Shown here: positions 24,374-32,900 of the stretch, piece after piece | How positions within the stretch are numbered: the stretch's first letter is position 1 | Layout of the letters: the number at the start of each line of letters is the position of its first letter | NCBI GenBank assembly: GCA_036504995.1 | Contig: DASXUG010000010.1 | Coordinates: forward strand, 113,940 to 177,939 | Direction: 5' to 3' | DNA: 64,000 nucleotides | Origin: DASXUG01 sp036504995 | Lineage (GTDB): Bacteria > Pseudomonadota > Gammaproteobacteria > Burkholderiales > Methylophilaceae | The notes under the pieces: model-generated | What the model was told of the DNA's origin: nothing | Databases searched by the model: none | The model's input: the letters and a program-made list of their open reading frames with translations, nothing else | Position numbers and translations under genes: made by a program

Positions 24374-26095
24374 TCATCCGTCATAGGCCACACCCCCTCT
24401 AGGCGCCTCTTCATTGGTTACATTCTCATTAGAAATCCCATCATTGGATACCCCTCTAGGAGGGTCTATATCCCTACTCCAGCGACACTCGATTTTCCAT
24501 TGATAATGACCTGTAGTAATAACTACCCTTCCAAAGTCCACCCCTATGACTTGGTATCCAGTAGGCTCTAGATATATATTTGGTTTATCACTCCATTGTT
24601 TTGCCAGCGTTACAATATAATCTTTACGATCCAAGCTAGGCCCTCCCAGAAGCTTTACAAAGCTTTTCCAATCCCCTGTATCAACAGCTTTGCAGATTTC
24701 ACCCATAATCCCCTCTAGCTCCTCGCCTTTTAACCGCCTTATTTCTCGATATATGGTAACAGGCGGTCCGCCGATTTGTTGAAACTGGCGAACACCCCAA
24801 GTAGAGGCCCATGCACGTACTCGATGACAGGTTTTTTTTGCGTCTTGCCCATAGAGGTCTTCATCTAGCCCATAGCTATCAAGGCCCTTAGTGATGTATT
24901 TAGCAATGTAGGAAGTAGCACTCCCTTTTTTTGGATCAATCTTTTCTACCTTGAAGCGATACTTTTCCGCACCACTCTCATTTGAATCCTCACGCAGTGC
25001 ATAGTCACGAAGGATTGCAGTAATCGCGGCCTCATGCTCTGGCTTCATAAACACAAGTAAATGCCAATGAGGGGTTCCATCATGGTGAGCTTCTACAACG
25101 CGGAAACCGTAATACTCAAGGCCATCCCGATCAAGCTTTGCGCGAATGCGAGCCCATAATCTTGTTAGATACTTTTGTGCCTGTTGGGGCGTGGTCTGGT
25201 TGTACTTTTTGTTCCTATAAACTGTCTCTTTTCCCGTTTTAGTGTCTTTTATGTAGGTATATGCATGCATTTTGGAGGGGCATGTCATGGTGTAAAACAT
25301 GCTGATGTGACCAAGCTCTTTTGATAGCTCATCAAAGCCTTTGATACGCACCATGAGTTCAGCACGTCTATTACTGGGGTTTGCTAATGAGTGCTCAGAT
25401 AACTCTTTGAGGCTTATCTCTTCCCCTGTTTCTTGATTGATTGCATAACAGTACTCAAGTGTGCGCATATTACGTTTTTGCTGTTGCAAATATCGATGAT
25501 AGGTTTCATTGCTAACATAAATTCCTTGCTTGGCATGGACATAACCTGCACGTATGGCATGCTGCTCTACGTTACGCGCATGAATACGTCTAAATACTTT
25601 TCTCCACCATCCATCATTACATAATCGATTTAATTTGCCTGTTATTGACTCAGCATCGGTTACCGGAGCTTTCCTGTTGCGTTGTTGGTTTAGGATTTTA
25701 GGATCGATCTTGTAGCAATTACGAATAAAGTGGGTGATTGCATGAAAGGCGACGCCTTGTGATTTGGTTGAGTATCGCAAGCGCATACAGTGATCGGCAG
25801 CACGTTTTGCATATGCGATTAAATCGTCATCACTTGACGCCAATTTAATCGATTCTATTGATAGGTCGTCTTTAACATCGAGCATATATAGGTTAGCGCT
25901 TCTTCTTCCTTCACTCTTGTATAGATCTGCATAGTGATTGGCAACTTTAAGACTAAAGCTATCTGGTAGTGATTGCAGTATAGGCCGCCTAAAGCTCCAA
26001 TCTGAGACGTCATCCTCAAATCGAGCGGCTAAAACTTCAGAAATACTTGCATCTACTGGAAGCGCTAGATGTGGCCTGATGTTTGTCAGGTTCAT
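24374..26095 (-). CDS. HUH replication initiator (phage P2 gpA-like endonuclease)
   Basis: A 573-residue rolling-circle initiator. The HUH metal site is P-H-W-H-L-L-V-F-M with H343 and H345, preceded by V-V-E-A-H-H-D-G-T. The catalytic pair of tyrosines is Y396 and Y400 in T-S-Y-I-A-K-Y-I-T-K, the Y-x3-Y spacing of the two-tyrosine gpA/phiX174 A type. Further matches are F-Y-T-M-T-C-P-S-K-M-H-A and T-P-Q-Q-A-Q-K-Y-L-T-R-L-W-A-R, both common to phage gpA proteins. It nicks one strand at an origin to start replication. Its ATG overlaps the TGA of the upstream HTH gene (ATGA), indicating coupled translation. This implies the excised element can replicate. Confidence 0.88.
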   Translation of the reverse strand: MNLTNIRPHLALPVDASISEVLAARFEDDVSDWSFRRPILQSLPDSFSLKVANHYADLYKSEGRRSANLYMLDVKDDLSIESIKLASSDDDLIAYAKRAADHCMRLRYSTKSQGVAFHAITHFIRNCYKIDPKILNQQRNRKAPVTDAESITGKLNRLCNDGWWRKVFRRIHARNVEQHAIRAGYVHAKQGIYVSNETYHRYLQQQKRNMRTLEYCYAINQETGEEISLKELSEHSLANPSNRRAELMVRIKGFDELSKELGHISMFYTMTCPSKMHAYTYIKDTKTGKETVYRNKKYNQTTPQQAQKYLTRLWARIRAKLDRDGLEYYGFRVVEAHHDGTPHWHLLVFMKPEHEAAITAILRDYALREDSNESGAEKYRFKVEKIDPKKGSATSYIAKYITKGLDSYGLDEDLYGQDAKKTCHRVRAWASTWGVRQFQQIGGPPVTIYREIRRLKGEELEGIMGEICKAVDTGDWKSFVKLLGGPSLDRKDYIVTLAKQWSDKPNIYLEPTGYQVIGVDFGRVVITTGHYQWKIECRWSRDIDPPRGVSNDGISNENVTNEEAPRGGVAYDG

Positions 26096-26298
26096 TTACG
26101 TACTCCAGTATCTGAAGTTGAAACACGTAAACGAGATTGCACATAGCTTTGTAAGTCTTCGATACGATAACGGACAGCACGATCACCGATTTTAATGAAG
26201 GGGACTTTTGCGCCTGCCCAGCGGTCACGCTCTAGGAACGCTTTGCTAAGACCTAAAAATGATGCGGCTTGTGTGGTATTAAGTAATTGAGTTGTCAT
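26092..26298 (-). CDS. AlpA-like excisionase/regulator
   Basis: A 68-residue MerR-superfamily HTH protein: L-L-N-T-T-Q-A-A-S-F-L-G-L-S-K-A-F-L-E-R-D-R, then I-K-I-G-D-R-A-V-R-Y-R-I-E-D-L-Q-S-Y. This is the AlpA/excisionase pattern of P4-like elements, which activate or direct excision by the integrase. An AAGGAGG ribosome site precedes the ATG. It overlaps the replication gene by 4 bp, so one promoter would control both excision and replication. A large inverted repeat lies 63 bp upstream. Confidence 0.88.
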   Translation of the reverse strand: MTTQLLNTTQAASFLGLSKAFLERDRWAGAKVPFIKIGDRAVRYRIEDLQSYVQSRLRVSTSDTGVRK

Positions 26299-26360
26299 AA
26301 GACCTCCTTATTTAGAAGGCCCCATGATTAATGAGATTTAAATTTGAGCGTTATACTTGA

Positions 26361-26409
26361 CCATTGCAGACGTAAACGTATGCACTGCTAACGTATACGT
26401 CTGCAATGG
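26361..26409. promoter_or_regulatory. Large inverted repeat upstream of AlpA-rep (operator or origin candidate)
   Basis: CCATTGCAGACGTAAACGT and ACGTATACGTCTGCAATGG are reverse complements except for one base, with about 11 bases between. The region also contains several overlapping ACGTAT/ATACGT units. It lies between the stop of the upstream unknown gene and the AlpA start. It could be a terminator of the upstream gene, an operator for AlpA, or the nicking origin for the HUH protein. Confidence 0.55.
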
Positions 26410-26421
26410 AGGCGTATATAT

Positions 26422-27234
26422 TTATTCAGGCCCTATAGAGCGTCTTCGTCCTTTCAAGTATTCAGACAATCCATCACTTAAGGTTCTAATCATATTATGA
26501 TGCGCAAGATGTTCCACCATACTAGGATTCTTATCACAGTATATTTGAGCCGCGTTTCTATAAGATTTGTAATTTCCACATTTGTACATATCAGCAAGTT
26601 TTTTGATAGCCTCATTAGTTTTAGAATGTCGCTGAATTGCCGCCTTGGCATTTCTTTTACTTACTTTAGATTTGCTCTCGATTAATGTAAGGTCAACGGA
26701 ACGCAAACCCTCGGCATAAGTAATAGCCTCCATCGCTTCAATTATCCAAGTGCTGACATGATCCAAAATCCGCCAATCATGCACCCACTCTTCTTTATCA
26801 TTCCAACTGCCATAATATTGCTCATCATCACTCGCTGTATCTATCAGACCAAGTGCTAATGTGGCGTAAATTTCAAACCATTGCAGATCATTAATATCAG
26901 TATCGGGTAAGATGAATTTATCTTCATAGAGTCTAAGCGCATTAATTGAAAGCGCCATATCCCGTTGCACCTCGATGGGCATTTGATCATCGTCGATGTA
27001 ACTAGGCTGACTTTCTAAATACTCCGCCTCTAAAAACATCTCACTCAAAATTCCATCTTTGACAGTATCCTGAGCCTCAATCCAGTTTATTATTTTGGCA
27101 ATATCTACAATTTCTTCGACAGAGCGATCCAGAAGAAGGCGTCTTGCTCTAGATACAATGTCGTCTCCATACCTTTGTAGAGTTTTAGGGGCCTCACCTA
27201 ACTTTGGGTGAAAGTGTTCAAATCCAAAAATCAT
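26422..27234 (-). CDS. Element protein of unknown function
   Basis: I do not recognise this 270-residue protein. It is acidic in the first two thirds, rich in Trp and helical (W-I-E-A-Q-D-T-V-K-D, W-V-H-D-W-R-I-L-D-H-V-S-T-W-I-I-E-A-M). The C-terminal third is basic: K-S-K-V-S-K-R-N-A-K-A-A-I-Q-R-H, then G-L-S-E-Y-L-K-G-R-R-R. That region could bind DNA, since V-S-K-R-N-A-K-A-A-I resembles a helix-turn-helix segment. There is no signal peptide or membrane segment. It lies 32 bp downstream of the HNH gene and likely belongs to the int-HNH transcript. Confidence 0.6.
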   Translation of the reverse strand: MIFGFEHFHPKLGEAPKTLQRYGDDIVSRARRLLLDRSVEEIVDIAKIINWIEAQDTVKDGILSEMFLEAEYLESQPSYIDDDQMPIEVQRDMALSINALRLYEDKFILPDTDINDLQWFEIYATLALGLIDTASDDEQYYGSWNDKEEWVHDWRILDHVSTWIIEAMEAITYAEGLRSVDLTLIESKSKVSKRNAKAAIQRHSKTNEAIKKLADMYKCGNYKSYRNAAQIYCDKNPSMVEHLAHHNMIRTLSDGLSEYLKGRRRSIGPE

Positions 27235-27266
27235 TGTGTGTCTTTCTGATATAGAGGTGACTTAGA

Positions 27267-28196
27267 TTATTTCTTGGAAGTTAGTTTTTCACTAAACTGC
27301 TCGAAATGATGTTCCATATACCTATTAAAACTTGAAGTTTGTGAGGGATTTAGGTATTTGGGTGACAAAGTCATTGTGCTTTTCAAACCGAGCTTTTCTA
27401 ATCGATTACCTATACTTGGATTCACATGCATTCCCCAACTTACATCATTAATTTTCTTGAAGCTAATAAGATACCTATCAAATAATTTATCAACATGTGC
27501 GGCTAATAGAAGGCCATTGGTTGGATCAAGCCTTTCAAGATCATCGGAAGCTCTCCAAGGTTTTATATGAGATGCAATTAAAAGCTCTGGAATGTCGATT
27601 GAAGTTAATGCACATGTCTCTTTCTGTCCCCATAACTTTTCTACATCGCTTCTGAATCTACCCTGTCCAACCCTTGCATTCACTAAAGCTTCTTTTTCAG
27701 TTGATGATCTTGATGAAGTATTAATTTCGTCTAGATCATCAATAATTTGCAAATCATCGATAGTTGCAAATCTAGTTAATAAGTTATCAAACTTAACTTT
27801 ATAGTTTCTTTTAGCTGGCAAGGGATTGAAATTCTGTCCACTTGAAAAATAATTATGGAATTCTTTTGAGTCAAACCATTCGGATTGATTGATTAAAATT
27901 GGTTTATCTGGAGCTCTAATTTTTTTTAAATGCAATTTAAAATCAAAATTCTTTATTACGTTTTCTTTCAGACTCTTTAATGGATACAAGCCTCTTTCAC
28001 ACCTGTAAACTTTGAAAGTTCCTTCCAAGAAATAGAGCATTTTACCTTTTGGTTTCTCTCTATCTCCTGATATTAAATATACCGAATCGCCCTCTGAGAC
28101 ATTATCACTATTGGTGAAGTAGGTATCATTTTTAAACTCACCAAACGTATGCTTCATAAAGTATACGAACATAGTTTTACTCAAGTTGCTCTCCAT
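27267..28196 (-). CDS. HNH endonuclease domain protein
   Basis: The C-terminal part (about 90 residues) is an HNH_2-type domain: R-V-G-Q-G-R-F-R, C-A-L-T-S-I-D, L-L-I-A-S-H-I-K-P-W-R, N-G-L-L-L-A-A-H-V-D-K-L-F-D-R. This gives the H of S-H-I-K-P, the N of N-G-L-L-L and the H of A-A-H-V-D. The N-terminal 190 residues are an unassigned specificity region (it contains Y-F-L-E-G-T-F-K-V). The open frame extends to 28280, deep inside int, but the ATG at 28196 (M-E-S-N-L-S-K-T-M) or the one at 28172 just after the int stop is more likely. The overlap suggests coupling to int. It could be a restriction-type defence nuclease or a homing-like enzyme. Confidence 0.8.
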   Translation of the reverse strand: MESNLSKTMFVYFMKHTFGEFKNDTYFTNSDNVSEGDSVYLISGDREKPKGKMLYFLEGTFKVYRCERGLYPLKSLKENVIKNFDFKLHLKKIRAPDKPILINQSEWFDSKEFHNYFSSGQNFNPLPAKRNYKVKFDNLLTRFATIDDLQIIDDLDEINTSSRSSTEKEALVNARVGQGRFRSDVEKLWGQKETCALTSIDIPELLIASHIKPWRASDDLERLDPTNGLLLAAHVDKLFDRYLISFKKINDVSWGMHVNPSIGNRLEKLGLKSTMTLSPKYLNPSQTSSFNRYMEHHFEQFSEKLTSKK

Positions 28197-29382
28197 TTTT
28201 TTTGAAATAATCTGTAATTCTTTGCATAGGCGCTCTAAGCCTTTCAGCATCCCCAATGATGTAACCTGCTGTGACGTCATTATTCATCTTATGATTGGCT
28301 AGTCTTTTAAGTGCATAGGCTGAAATATCTAAGCTTTCTGCAACGGTAATAAATGTTCTTCTTAGATCATGCGGGGTAAATATTACACCTGATTTTTCAA
28401 CCACGATTTTCATTTGTTTATTAGGATCATCCATATAGCCCTTGACGCCTCTTCCAGCAAATACGAATGGGCTCTTTTCTATGTTGTCTTTACTGCGCTT
28501 TTTGAGGAGTTCAAACAAAAAGTCACTGAGGGGCAGTGTATGGGCTTGTCTGTTCTTGGGATCAGGGATGGTTAAGGTCTTGGCTTTTAGATCAACATCT
28601 CGCCATTGCAGGGCTAATCCTTCCTCGCGCCTTAAGCCTGTGAAAATCAAAAGCAGTAAATAATCTTTTACTGCATAACGATTGATACCTTTAGAGAACT
28701 CAGGAAGCGCGTTAACCGCTTTAAACCATGCAGGCAGATCATGTGCCTTAATCACGGTTTGTTTTCGGTCTACGCGATACCATGCGCGGGTTTGTGAGAG
28801 ACGCTTAATGGGATTGTCGGCAATGATGGGATTGCCAATGGAGTCTTCATATTGACCTAGGGCGAAATTAAATAAGGCACGCATAAACCGCATACTAAGA
28901 TTGGCTTGTGCTTCGCTTCTTTCGCCAATGCCACGATGCTTTTTTTCGATCATATCTTTGGATATGTCGACTATGGGTTTGTTGTTCCACTCTAGGAAGT
29001 GGGTTTTCATGAAACGATCATAGTCATAGATCGTTCTGGGTTTTAAACTGTTGCGGGCTTGCTTGTAGGCTTCATAGACTTGGGACAAGGTGACGCTCTT
29101 GGCTTTTTTAGCTTTGTCTAGATCGTTTGGATTAACGCCTCTGGCAATCTGACCTAGGATGCTTTTTGCTTCTAGCCTTGCTTGTTCTGGGGCAAATACA
29201 CCATGACGCCCTATCGTTACACGAACGGTTTTGTCATTGACCTTACCTTCGGCGTAATACACTTTGCTACCAGTACCAACGCGAACCCCAAAACCTGTAA
29301 GTTGAGAATCTCGATAAAACTTTTGCCCCGTTTCCGGATAGGGAATATTATCGATAAAAGTCTTGGTAAGTTTGTCTGCCAT
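28177..29382 (-). CDS. int: P4-type tyrosine integrase
   Basis: A 401-residue site-specific recombinase. The N-terminus has the DUF4102-type arm-binding domain (L-T-K-T-F-I-D-N-I-P-Y-P, F-Y-R-D-S-Q-L-T-G-F-G-V-R-V-G, V-T-I-G-R-H-G-V-F). A SAM-like core-binding domain spans about 90-190. The catalytic domain has the first Arg in F-T-G-L-R-R-E-E-G-L-A-L-Q-W (about 249-262), H-D-L-R-R-T-F (about 341-347), then A-N-H-K-M-N-N-D-V-T-A-G-Y with the final Tyr nucleophile. The gene reads away from attR, 157 bp from it, as is usual for tRNA-targeting P4 integrases. The HNH gene follows with overlap. Confidence 0.96.
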   Translation of the reverse strand: MADKLTKTFIDNIPYPETGQKFYRDSQLTGFGVRVGTGSKVYYAEGKVNDKTVRVTIGRHGVFAPEQARLEAKSILGQIARGVNPNDLDKAKKAKSVTLSQVYEAYKQARNSLKPRTIYDYDRFMKTHFLEWNNKPIVDISKDMIEKKHRGIGERSEAQANLSMRFMRALFNFALGQYEDSIGNPIIADNPIKRLSQTRAWYRVDRKQTVIKAHDLPAWFKAVNALPEFSKGINRYAVKDYLLLLIFTGLRREEGLALQWRDVDLKAKTLTIPDPKNRQAHTLPLSDFLFELLKKRSKDNIEKSPFVFAGRGVKGYMDDPNKQMKIVVEKSGVIFTPHDLRRTFITVAESLDISAYALKRLANHKMNNDVTAGYIIGDAERLRAPMQRITDYFKKNGEQLE

Positions 29383-29401
29383 ATCGCCTACTAATTCAAA
29401 T

Positions 29402-29421
29402 TTAGTAGCCGCATAGTAGGC
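29402..29421 (+). repeat. Paired TAGTAGCC-like motif, right end (candidate integrase arm site)
   Basis: TTAGTAGCCGCATAGTAGGC matches the left-end copy at 19141-19160 in 18 consecutive bases. It lies 20 bp upstream of the integrase start and 119 bp from attR. It could therefore both assemble the recombination complex and let the integrase repress its own promoter. Confidence 0.6.
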
Positions 29422-29539
29422 CAGATATTTAAAATGATGTCAAACACAATAAATGTTATTAAAATATAAATACAATAAAATCATATATTTATAAAACATT
29501 TTCAAAGTAGTAAAAAGTGGCTAAAACCTAATTTTGAGA

Positions 29540-29588
29540 ACTTTTAATCCGTTTGTCGTGGGTTCGATCCCCGCACAGCCCACCAATA
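29540..29588 (+). repeat. attR: exact copy of the tRNA-Lys 3' segment
   Basis: 49 bp identical to 19052-19100, from ACTTTTAATCC to CCACCAATA. The 5' half of the tRNA is absent here, so this copy is not a functional tRNA. Confidence 0.95.
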
Positions 29589-29590
29589 CT

Positions 29591-29627
29591 AAAGCGGCTT
29601 AGAGTGAAAATCTCTGAGCCGCTTTTT
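29591..29627 (+). terminator. Presumed original terminator of tRNA-Lys, now beyond attR
   Basis: AAAGCGGCTTAGAG pairs with CTCTGAGCCGCTTT with one mismatch, over a 7-base loop, and is followed by a T-run. It starts two bases after attR, where the terminator of tRNA-Lys would have been before integration. Confidence 0.8.
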
Positions 29628-29986
29628 CATTTGCGTGACTAAAGCCCAACAACGAAATCGGCTTAGCTAGTACCAGCGTCATCCTGTATCCACAGTGCTC
29701 AATGTTCAGCTGCAAAACCCAAGACATCTAAAAGACTGTCGATATTTAGTATCGATCAAAGTAAGCCAATAAAGTCGGTCTATTCAGAAAATATCCCTTG
29801 TTAACTTCCTACTATCATACTTATTGCGGTCAAAATTTAGACTTCACAAAAGACGCTTAGTCGGCCGTTAAGTCTAATGACAAAACAAAACACTAGATTA
29901 AGGCTAGTTGAAAAAGTTACTCCTAAACGATATTTACCCATATAAATAATTTAGGAATAACGCTGAACAGATAGGACTTACAAGTC
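29628..29986. other. Non-coding region upstream of the hybrid kinase
   Basis: About 360 bases with no convincing gene, presumably containing the promoter of the kinase-regulator operon. A short minus-strand frame overlapping the kinase start is a chance frame. Confidence 0.5.
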
Positions 29987-32900
29987 ATGATTAATTTTGA
30001 ATTGGCGATACTGGAGAACATCAAGGAGTTGGAAATCATCCCAATCCAATACAATCTTTGGTTAGTAGGTCTGTCTGTGTTAATCGCGATTATGACCTCT
30101 ACCCTAGCCATCCAGCTAGGCAATATGGCGCAGAAACAAACCTCAAAGTTCTATAAACAAATATCCGTCATATCAGGCGCAGTAGCGCTTGGCGCTGGGG
30201 TTTGGTCTATGCATTTCATTGGCATGATGGCGCTCAATCTTTGCACAAAGGTGAACTACAACGTTGCGGTAACAGCGCTTTCAATGCTTCCCGCGATTTT
30301 TGCTTCTTTATACGCCCTTAATTTTATCAGCGCCGATAGTGCCAGCACTAAAAGTCTAATTGTTGGTGGTGTTTTGGTTGGGCTGGGAATTGGGGGAATG
30401 CATTATATTGGGATCTACGCAATGGAAATGGAGCCCAGAATGAAGCTCCAACTTTCATGGCTACTGATTTCCGTGGTAATTGCAGTCTTACTATCCATAT
30501 TGGCGTTGTGGGTTGGCATACATACCAAATCTGACACTGACTTTTCTACCAAGAAATCATTTATTCGCACGCTCACTGGAGGCTCGATTCTAGGCTTGGC
30601 AATATCTGGGATGCATTATGCAGGGATGCATGCATCCCTATTTATCGGCAAGCCTGATTTGGGGTTCAATCCAGCGCTCAATCACTCAGTATCGTTTTCT
30701 TTAGGCATTACCCTAGTCACCATATTGATTGGTGTACTTGCCGCCTCTATCAATGCCATGATTCACTACCGTCATATTATGGAGGAAATTAAGATCGATG
30801 AACGTCGGTTGTCCGTCATTTTTGAGACGGCTACCGATGCCATCATTACCTTTGACGCGCGTGGAAAAATCATGTCATTCAATGGTCCGGTGCATCAGAT
30901 GTTTGAATGGGATGCTTCCGAAATCACGCTAACCAACATTCGGATGCTGATACAAGATTATGATGAGGTCGCAACGATGTGCGAACTCAATCATAGTGAT
31001 GGCTATCAATCGAGTGTTCCTACGCGAATCTCAAGGGCAACAGGTTTAAAAAAAACTGGAAAAGAGTTCCCTATTAAAATATCGCTAGGCCATGTAGAAC
31101 TAAACGGTGTGGATGCTTACGTTGCGTTTATATCTGACTTAACACAGCAACATGCCTATGAGGCAGCTATGCGAGATCGAGACATTCAGATCCAGTCTTT
31201 AATGAACAATATGCCTGGGGTAGCATTTCAATTTATCAATGATCACTCCCACACCCCGTTATTAATGAGTCCATCCATTGAAACCTTAACAGGTTACCAA
31301 GCGTCTGAATTTATTAGTGGCGATAGAAAATTCCGAGATCTGATGAAAACAGAAGATCTACATAAGCTGCGCAATATCATTAATCAAGCCATCTTAGATA
31401 AATCCAGCTACGCCTATGAGTACCGCGTCACACACCGTAATGGTCAAGAACGGTGGGTCTCCGAGGCTGGCTCAGTGATGTTAGGGGAAGGTGCGAATGA
31501 GTGGTACATCAATGGCGTGATTATTGATATTACAGATTCAAAACGCATTAATGCAGAATACCAAAGCATAGTAACCGCGATCCATCGCTCTACCAGTATT
31601 GTTGAATATACAACAGATGGCATTATTACAAATGCAAATCAAATTTTTCTTGATCTAGTGGAATTCACAAAAGATGAAGTGATTGGTCAGCACCACGCAA
31701 TATTTTGTGCGCCTGGTGATGCCCAGACAGAACGCTACAAAAACAAGTGGTCAGCGCTAAAGCGTGGTCAATTTGTAGAGGGTGAATTTTTACGTTACGG
31801 CAAAAACGGCAAAAAAATCTGGATACATGCATCGTACAACCCACTTCTCAATGAAGATGGCGTTCCAGTAAAGGTTCTATTGTTTATGATGGATATCTCG
31901 ACTCGTAAACAAATGGAAATTGCCCTCACAGAATCAAAAGAAAAAGCCGAAATAGCAGCTAACTCAAAAGCTGCATTTCTTGCCAATATGAGTCACGAAA
32001 TTCGTACGCCCATGAATGCAATTATCGGCTTTAGTGAGATCATGGCAGACACTGACCTCGATGGACAGCAAAAGAAATACCTGCAAAGTATCAATAGTTC
32101 TGCAAAGTCACTATTACGCTTATTGAACGATATTTTGGACAGTGCGAAATTAGAGAAAGGTAAGCTAGAGTTTAATAAAATTGACTTCAGCCTAGATCAG
32201 TTGGTGGATGAAGTTATTTCAACTTTATGGATACAAGCACGTAAAAAGAAATTAGAACTCCTGTTGGAAATAGCACCAGAAGCAAGTGGATATTATTTGG
32301 GAGATCCAGACAGGATTCGTCAGGTGTTAATCAACATTGTTGGTAACGCAATTAAATTCACCCTGGAGGGCCATGTAAAACTCAAAGTGTCCTATCAGGG
32401 CAATATTGCCACTTTAGAAGTAACAGACACTGGAATTGGTATTTCGAAGGATAGAATTTCCGCAATATTCGAACCGTTCACTCAAGCAGACTCATCAATG
32501 AGCCGTCGGTTTGGTGGTACAGGCCTTGGCACGACCATCAGCAAACAATTGATAGATGCGATGGGCGGAACAATCTCCGTAACCAGTGAATTGGGGGTAG
32601 GTAGTTGCTTCACCATCGAGATACCCTTGAACATTGGTAAGAAATTAGTCAGTATATCGAGTAAGCCAACAACGCAAATACCAAAACTAGACATATTAAT
32701 TGCAGACGATATTCCACTTAATCTGGAACTACTATCTATTCTGTTAACGCAAGACGGCCACACAGTATCAACGGCATCCAATGGCCAAGAAGCTTTGGAT
32801 CTGGCTAAATCGAAAAATTTCGATTTGCTGATCCTAGATGTACAAATGCCTGAAAAAGATGGTCTCACGGCAGCAAGAGAGTTAAGAGTCTTTGAGCGAG

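Larger units (their letters stand above)
19101..29588. mobile_element. Integrated element in tRNA-Lys (about 10.5 kb)
   Basis: The element is delimited by identical 49-bp repeats. Content from attL to attR is a large STAND-type NTPase, an HUH replication initiator, an AlpA-like HTH, an unknown protein, an HNH protein and a tyrosine integrase adjacent to attR. All are on the minus strand. Base composition is clearly AT-richer than the flanks, above all in the NTPase gene. It has no structural phage genes, capsid genes or conjugation genes, so it looks like a small self-excising, possibly replicating satellite- or plasmid-like island with one cargo gene. All core genes appear intact, which suggests recent arrival. 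Confidence 0.9.
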
